Shown here: piece after piece, positions 59,345-64,000 of the stretch | How positions within the stretch are numbered: position 1 is the stretch's first letter | Layout: each line of letters opens with the position of its first letter | Source of the DNA: Gammaproteobacteria bacterium | GTDB taxonomy: Bacteria > Pseudomonadota > Gammaproteobacteria > Steroidobacterales > Steroidobacteraceae | Assembly: GCA_021773365.1 (NCBI GenBank) | Contig: JAJFKF010000141.1 | Coordinates: 1-64,000 of the forward strand | Direction of reading: 5' to 3' | Length of the DNA: 64,000 bases | Program-made: the position numbers and the translations under genes | Notes under the pieces: model-generated | What the model was told of the DNA's origin: nothing | Databases searched by the model: none | Seen by the model: only the letters and a program-made list of their open reading frames with translations

Positions 59345-62300
59345 TCAGAACGCGCGGGTCAGAGTGATCCAGCCCTCGCGCATCCGTACGTCCACGAATG
59401 GACTGAAGAATCCCAGCGCGAAGGGCCCGGCATCAAATGCCGGCGGAGTATCGAAGACATTGCGGATGCCCATCGACACCGTCATGCCACTGGTGATGCC
59501 AGCAAGAATGCCGCGACCACTTGTGTCATTGAATCTGTAGCTCATGACCACATCGTGGATGTCCTGCGCGGGAATGGTGCCGTCGCCACCCTGGGCATCG
59601 GCATAGGTGCTGTAGTTGGCTCCACCGCCATAGCGCACCGACAATGGACCACCCGCGGAGCCGTAGGCGTTGTACGAGCTGACTATGCGCGAGGTCCAGC
59701 CTATGCTCAGGGGGCCGTGCAGCCAGGACAGGGTGAGGTTCGTCTGGTGCCGCAACGCTCCGCCGATGGTGGTATCGAGCGGGTAGTTCACTCCCTGATA
59801 GGAGGGGGTGTCCAGCGAGTATTGCGTGGTGGTGCTGTCCACCAGGGAGTGGACGCCGCTGAAGGTGAATGTACCAGCCTTTCCTGCATCAAAGGTGTAG
59901 TCGAGACTAAAATCCCAGCCTTTCATTTCACGCTCGTACAGGTTGAGCATACTGATATCAATCAGCGTAATCATGCCGGAGGAGTCGCGCGTCACGCGGT
60001 CGGGATACAGATCAAGAACCAGCTGCGCGTTGATCGAACTGATCGCATCTTCCTGACTGATTTTGTAGTACTGGGCGTTGGCACGCAGCCCCTCCAGCCG
60101 TCCGCCAGGCGCCCAGATGATGCCGGCGTTCCAGCTGACCGCGCTCTGCGGCTTGACGTCGGGATTGCCGCCGGAGATGGTCTACACATCATAGGTGGTG
60201 CTGGTTTCCGGATCGTCTATGGTGGTCAAGCTTGTGCTCGGCTCCGGATTACGCTGCAGCTGCGATGCTGTGGGCGGCTGGAATGCCGTGGCATAGGATG
60301 CCCGCAGGGTCAGCGACTCCACCGGCTGATACTTGATGGCGATCGTGGGATTGACCGACTCAAAGCGCTGCCGGTCTGTGTACGGCTCGCCATTGATGTT
60401 TGGACTACCGTACGTTGTGGTACCGGTCAGAACATTGGTGTTGGCTGTTGGCGTGCCCGTGGTTACGGTGTAGCGGTCGGCACGCCCGGCCAGCTGCAGA
60501 TCCAGGGTGTGCACCAGTGGCAGGCTGTCGCGCCTGAGCAGCGGCGCCTGCAACTCCATATACAGGCTGGTGTTGACCTGCTTGCGCCCGAAATAGACCG
60601 TACGGGAGTGGCTGGAAGGGGTGATGGTTTCGTAGTTGCCATTCACCGTGCCGAGCATCCGGTTCTCGAGGCCGAAGGTCAGATGCGGCACGCCCCAGGG
60701 CAGGCTGGGCAGCGGACCGAAGCCACGCAGCGCAAGGTCGTTCTGCGTAGAGCCATGCGTGATCGCATATGCCGCGCCGTAGGGATCTATCGAGACCGGA
60801 TAGAGCTGGGTATCGACGAAAGGATTGATGGCACCGTCGAGCATATCGGCATTGATTCCGCCATTGTCCGTAGCCTGGAAGATGTGATCGGAATCGGACT
60901 TCGAATGCGCGTAGTCAAGCTGCGCCAGCCAGCCATGTGGCAGCGTGGCTTTCAGGCCTACGGTTGCCGTACCGGTATCAAAGGTGCCGATACGCGGCTT
61001 CAGATACTGCGCCGGCATTGTAACCACCACATCGGTGGTGAATGGATTGGTGGACGCATCGGCCCCCACCCGGCGCGAGCTGTTGAAGTAGCCGCTGTAC
61101 AGGGATTCGCCACGATTGCGCCTGTAGGAATACTCCACAAAGGCCTCAAGGTTCGGCAGCAGCTTGCGTGTCAGAGACGCGCTGGCCGAGCGACTGGTTG
61201 GAGTGAATCCAAAATAGGAGCCGAGCCCTGTCTGCAGCCAGTAGAGGGAGGGCAAATCGAGGTTGTACGCGCCGGCATTGGCAGCGAGCATGGCATCGAG
61301 CGCCGCCGCCGAGGTACCGGGCGCGGTTCCCGGTGAGACATAGGTAATACGCGAATCGAGCATGCCGCCACTGTCAAGCTCGAGGTTGGCGTCCACGGTG
61401 TTGGAAATGTTGGTGGTGGCGCCGGCAAACGGACTGCTTATGCTGTACACACGGGCAGAGTTGTTGCTGAAGACCCTGGCGTAGTTGTCACGAATGAGAT
61501 CGGCGCGGTCCTGCAACCGCATGGAATTGCCGTCGGAGTACTGCGCAGAAATCTGCAACTGCGTCTTTCCACCCTCCAGAGACCAGCCATAGTTCAGCGC
61601 GATCGAGCGGCGGGCTGCATCGCTATCCAGGGTGTTTGAATAGTTGGCGCGCACGTCGCCGCCAGTGTAGTTGCTCTTCAGCACGATATTGACCACGCCG
61701 GCGAGCGCGTTGGCGCCGTAGATACCAGATGCTGAGGACGGCAGCACCTCAATGCGATCGATCATGGCTGGAGAGATGCCGTTGACGTCCGGCTGATAGT
61801 TACCACTGAGCACCACTGCATTGGGAACGCGCCGGCCATTGACCAGTATCAGCGTGTTGTCGGAACCCAGGCCGCGAAGATTCACGTCACTATTGGTGCC
61901 ATAGGAGGTGGTATTGCCGGTGTTGGTGGAACGCAGCACGTTCATCGTCAGATTGCGGGTAAGAAAGTCCTCGACGCTGGTTGCGCCCGACAACTCGATC
62001 TTCTTCGAATCAAAGATGTAGTAGGGCTGCGCGTCGTCGCGACCGCGCGGCAGATCGACATTGGCGCCGGTCAGCGGCTTGATACGGCTGTCCTCCACTA
62101 CAACTTCGGCCTGCTCGTCGCTCTCGCGCTTTGCCTTGTTTTTTGAGTCAGACTCCGCATCCGTGCTGCCCTCCGCCACCAGCGCGAGACGCATCTGCGT
62201 GGACAGGCCGTCGCGCCCGTCGCGCCACAGCGAAGAAGATGAGGTGTTGCCGGCCTTGCGCGAGCGAATGGCGATGGTGCGAGCATCGAGGTATTCGTAG

Positions 62301-62569
62301 TTGAGGCCGGTGTTGGACAGCAGGCGCGCCAGGGCCTGCTGCGGCGGAAATGTTCCCGCCAGCGCGGTACTCACCATGCGCTTGCTGTCCTCGGAGGCCA
62401 GAAAGAAGACCTGCAGACCCGCCTGACGGGCAAATTCATTCAGGGCATCGCTGATGGGCTGGGCGGCAATGTCCAGCTTCACGGCCGTGCGGGGCGGTTC
62501 GTGCGCACCCGCCATGCTGCCAAGCAGCACGAATCCGGCGATAACCATGGCTTGCGAGAAGGACTTCAT
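59345..62569 (-). pseudogene. TonB-dependent receptor with STN domain, interrupted by an in-frame TAG (system 4)
   Basis: Read through, it would encode 1074 residues. The start at 62569 has GGAGAG upstream. Signal peptide about 1-22; STN domain about 28-98 (KLDIAAQPISDALNEFARQAGL); linker; plug (LILVNGRRVPNAVVLSGN, IYGANALAGVVNIVLKS); barrel; terminal TRAF. A TAG at 60182-60184 (codon 796) splits it. The next codons read TISGGNPDVKPQS in the same frame, exactly the family's usual SGGNPDLKPE motif, and the frame runs on to 59345. Either the strain carries a nonsense mutation, or the base is a sequencing error, or the codon is suppressed. The divergent sigma/FecR pair looks intact. Confidence 0.9.
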
Positions 62570-62640
62570 GAGGACACTCTCCCGTAGTATGTTCATCCAG
62601 CGCCCCGGGGAAAGAGGCGTTTTGTGGTTAGACGGGATGG

Positions 62641-62675
62641 AGCCCGCGGAATCACTAGCCGGCGGGCTTTTTTTG
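62641..62675 (+). promoter_or_regulatory. Terminator-like hairpin in the leader of the system 4 sigma gene
   Basis: AGCCCGC (62641-62647) pairs with GCGGGCT (62662-62668), and seven T follow. Read on the plus strand it looks like a rho-independent terminator, yet the nearest plus-strand gene starts 56 bases later. It overlaps a 9-base inverted repeat, AATCACTAG (62650-62658) and CTAGTGATT (62694-62702). The alternatives are an attenuator for the sigma gene or a relic of an insertion. On the minus strand this is the receptor promoter region. Confidence 0.45.
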
Positions 62676-62730
62676 CCAGCGGCCAGCCAGACACTAGTGA
62701 TTGCAATCGCTTCAATCTGTCTTATCCAGT

Positions 62731-63297
62731 ATGAAGGGTCGAACCGTGCATACAGCAACCGCCAGCGGGTCCGGGCCTGCCCCGCGACCTGAGCGGGCGG
62801 CCGGGCAGCTGTTCGAGCAGTTTCGCACCGGTCTTTACCGTTATCTGCTGCGCCGCCTGCGCAGCGCCGATAACGCCGAGGATCTGGCGCAGGAGGTCTA
62901 CCTGCGCCTGTTGCGGGCCGCAGACCTGGAGCAGGTTCGGTGTCCCCAAGCATATGTGTACCGGATTGCCGCCAATGTCCTTTACGAGTTCAGGCTGCGC
63001 GAGCGCAGCGCCCGGGTGCTGTTCGACTCCACCGCCATGAGCGAGGCCATGCAGCAACTGACTGACGACTCGGCGCAGCCGGAAAAGGCCTATGAGGACA
63101 GTGCCCGCTCCGATCGCTTCGAGCGCCTCATTGCCCAACTCGCACCCATGCAGCGGGCGGTGTTGCAGCTTGCGACGCAGCACCAGCTGGCGCACGCGCA
63201 GATCGCGGAAAAACTCGGCATCTCGATCAGCACGGTCAGGAATCACCTGTACAAGGCCATCGACCACTGCCGCCACCGCTGCAGGGAGGAGTCATGA
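62731..63297 (+). CDS. ECF sigma-70 factor (system 4)
   Basis: 188 residues from the ATG at 62731; no strong ribosome site is visible, and a TTG at 62701 is the alternative. Region 2: NAEDLAQEVYLRLLRAADLEQVRCPQAYVYRIAANVLYEFRL. Region 4: LAPMQRAVLQLATQHQLAHAQIAEKLGISISTVRNHLYKAI. It should activate the divergent receptor gene at 62569, which carries a stop codon. The TGA overlaps the FecR ATG. Its leader has the hairpin described at 62641-62675. Confidence 0.92.
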   Translation: MKGRTVHTATASGSGPAPRPERAAGQLFEQFRTGLYRYLLRRLRSADNAEDLAQEVYLRLLRAADLEQVRCPQAYVYRIAANVLYEFRLRERSARVLFDSTAMSEAMQQLTDDSAQPEKAYEDSARSDRFERLIAQLAPMQRAVLQLATQHQLAHAQIAEKLGISISTVRNHLYKAIDHCRHRCREES

Positions 63298-64000
63298 AAC
63301 CGGGGCCGACGGAGCAACTGACAATCAGTGCGCAGGCTGCGCACTGGCTGTGCGTGCTTACCGACGACGAGCCGCAGACCCAGGCTGCCTTCCTCACCTG
63401 GCTGCGCCGCTCTCCGCAGCATGTAGAGGAATTTCTGTTTGCCACGGCAACGTGGAAGAAGCTGCACCAGGCTGGCGCCACCGGAACAGAAACAGTCGAG
63501 GAAATTGCGGCCGCTGCGCATGCAGCTGACTGCGGAACCAACGTGGTAGCCCTGCAGCCGAGAATGGCGCCTGCAGCTCCTGTACCTGTAGATCCGGTAG
63601 ATGACGTAGTACCGGTCCCGGCATCACGACGGGGACGGATAGAACGGGAAGGCGGCCGCTGGGCTGCAGCAGCGGCCTTGCTGGCCTTCGGCGCCACGCT
63701 GGTCTGGCTGGCAACCGGTAGTGGCAGCACCTACACCACTGCCGTGGGCGAGCAGCGCACCGTACAGCTCAACGACGGCTCGGTGCTGTACCTCAACACC
63801 GACTCGCGAGTGAGAGTGCACTTCTCGGAAGAGCAGCGCACCGTACAGCTGCTCAAGGGCGAGGCGCTGCTCAACGTGGCGCAGGAATCCGCCCGACCCT
63901 TCCAGGTCACCAGCCCGACGGCCGTGGTGCAGGTGGTGGGCACACAGTTCAACATCCGCAATCGACCGGGCAATACCGTCGTCTCGGTGCTGGAAGGACG
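63294..64000 (+). CDS. FecR-family anti-sigma factor, 5' part (system 4)
   Basis: The gene runs off the window; 235 codons are visible. The ATG overlaps the sigma stop (ATGA), with GGAGG just upstream. The N-terminal DUF4880-like part is AAHWLCVLTDDEPQTQAAFLTWLRRSPQHVEEFL. A Pro/Val-rich linker follows, and one membrane helix near 123-140 (WAAAAALLAFGATLVWLA). The FecR domain then begins (GEQRTVQLNDGSVLYLNTDSRV, LLKGEALLNVAQESARPF, VQVVGTQFNIRNRPG). It is the partner of the sigma factor just before it. No lesion is seen in the visible part, in contrast to its receptor. Confidence 0.93.
   Translation, partial: MKPGPTEQLTISAQAAHWLCVLTDDEPQTQAAFLTWLRRSPQHVEEFLFATATWKKLHQAGATGTETVEEIAAAAHAADCGTNVVALQPRMAPAAPVPVDPVDDVVPVPASRRGRIEREGGRWAAAAALLAFGATLVWLATGSGSTYTTAVGEQRTVQLNDGSVLYLNTDSRVRVHFSEEQRTVQLLKGEALLNVAQESARPFQVTSPTAVVQVVGTQFNIRNRPGNTVVSVLEG

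Noticed and set aside
1-64000. tRNA, rRNA, CRISPR arrays, insertion sequences, prophage genes
   Set aside because: I looked for tRNA T-loop signatures, regular spaced repeats, transposase and integrase motifs and found none that I could support.

Overview
The window is about 64 kb of dense, GC-rich bacterial chromosome. It carries about 50 protein-coding genes. I saw no rRNA, tRNA, CRISPR array, insertion sequence or prophage. The gene content points to a free-living gammaproteobacterium of the Xanthomonadales/Nevskiales/Steroidobacter type: RdgC, an imuA-imuB-dnaE2 SOS mutagenesis cassette, a CsrA family protein, PEP carboxylase, and several ~1000-residue TonB-dependent receptors with STN domains. 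The lineage is an inference from gene families; no marker gene settles it.

Layout. 1-860: 3' end of an ABC-2 permease, then a gene-poor stretch with a strong terminator. 859-7913: TonB system 1. A receptor and a three-domain thioredoxin protein lie on the minus strand, divergent from a translationally coupled ECF sigma/FecR pair. 8098-11193: a YkgJ-like Cys-cluster protein, a membrane-anchored protein of an unnamed family (here called the RIN family, after its RINIVEPDG motif), a PhzF-like isomerase and RdgC. 11249-19584: a tightly packed minus-strand operon of a PLP aminotransferase, a four-gene polyamine-type ABC importer and two coupled amidohydrolases, one without its metal ligands. 19778-22400: a secreted esterase coupled to a DapA-like lyase. 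22504-27326: TonB system 2 (sigma-FecR-receptor). 27450-28351: a RES/Xre toxin-antitoxin pair. 28523-38566: TonB system 3, which runs sigma-FecR-receptor and then DUF885 peptidase-like, amidohydrolase, RIN protein and Tat-exported M19 dipeptidase. 38634-42701: a ferritin-like protein, an alpha/beta hydrolase, a second copy of the esterase and a third RIN protein. 42795-47176: an outer-membrane barrel, an MBL-fold hydrolase, a REC-PAS-GGDEF-EAL protein and an extended CsrA. 47401-52902: dnaE2, imuB and imuA behind two LexA boxes, with two long inverted repeats. 53062-55803: PEP carboxylase. 55800-64000: TonB system 4. Its receptor has an in-frame amber codon, a stray receptor C-terminus and a truncated DsbD-like lipoprotein follow it, and an intact sigma/FecR pair is divergent.

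How it fits together. Four complete signalling units (ECF sigma, FecR anti-sigma, STN-bearing TonB receptor) in one window suggest a scavenger that senses specific outer-membrane ligands and induces uptake. The attached genes are periplasmic hydrolases (M19, DUF885, amidohydrolases, esterases) and TlpA-like thioredoxins. The likely cargo is therefore peptides, amides or esters rather than only iron chelates; this is an inference. The ABC importer/aminotransferase/amidohydrolase operon and the DapA-like lyase could handle the products further in. The most promising undescribed element is the RIN family, present three times and in two cases embedded among hydrolase genes. The most striking genetic lesion is the decayed system 4.
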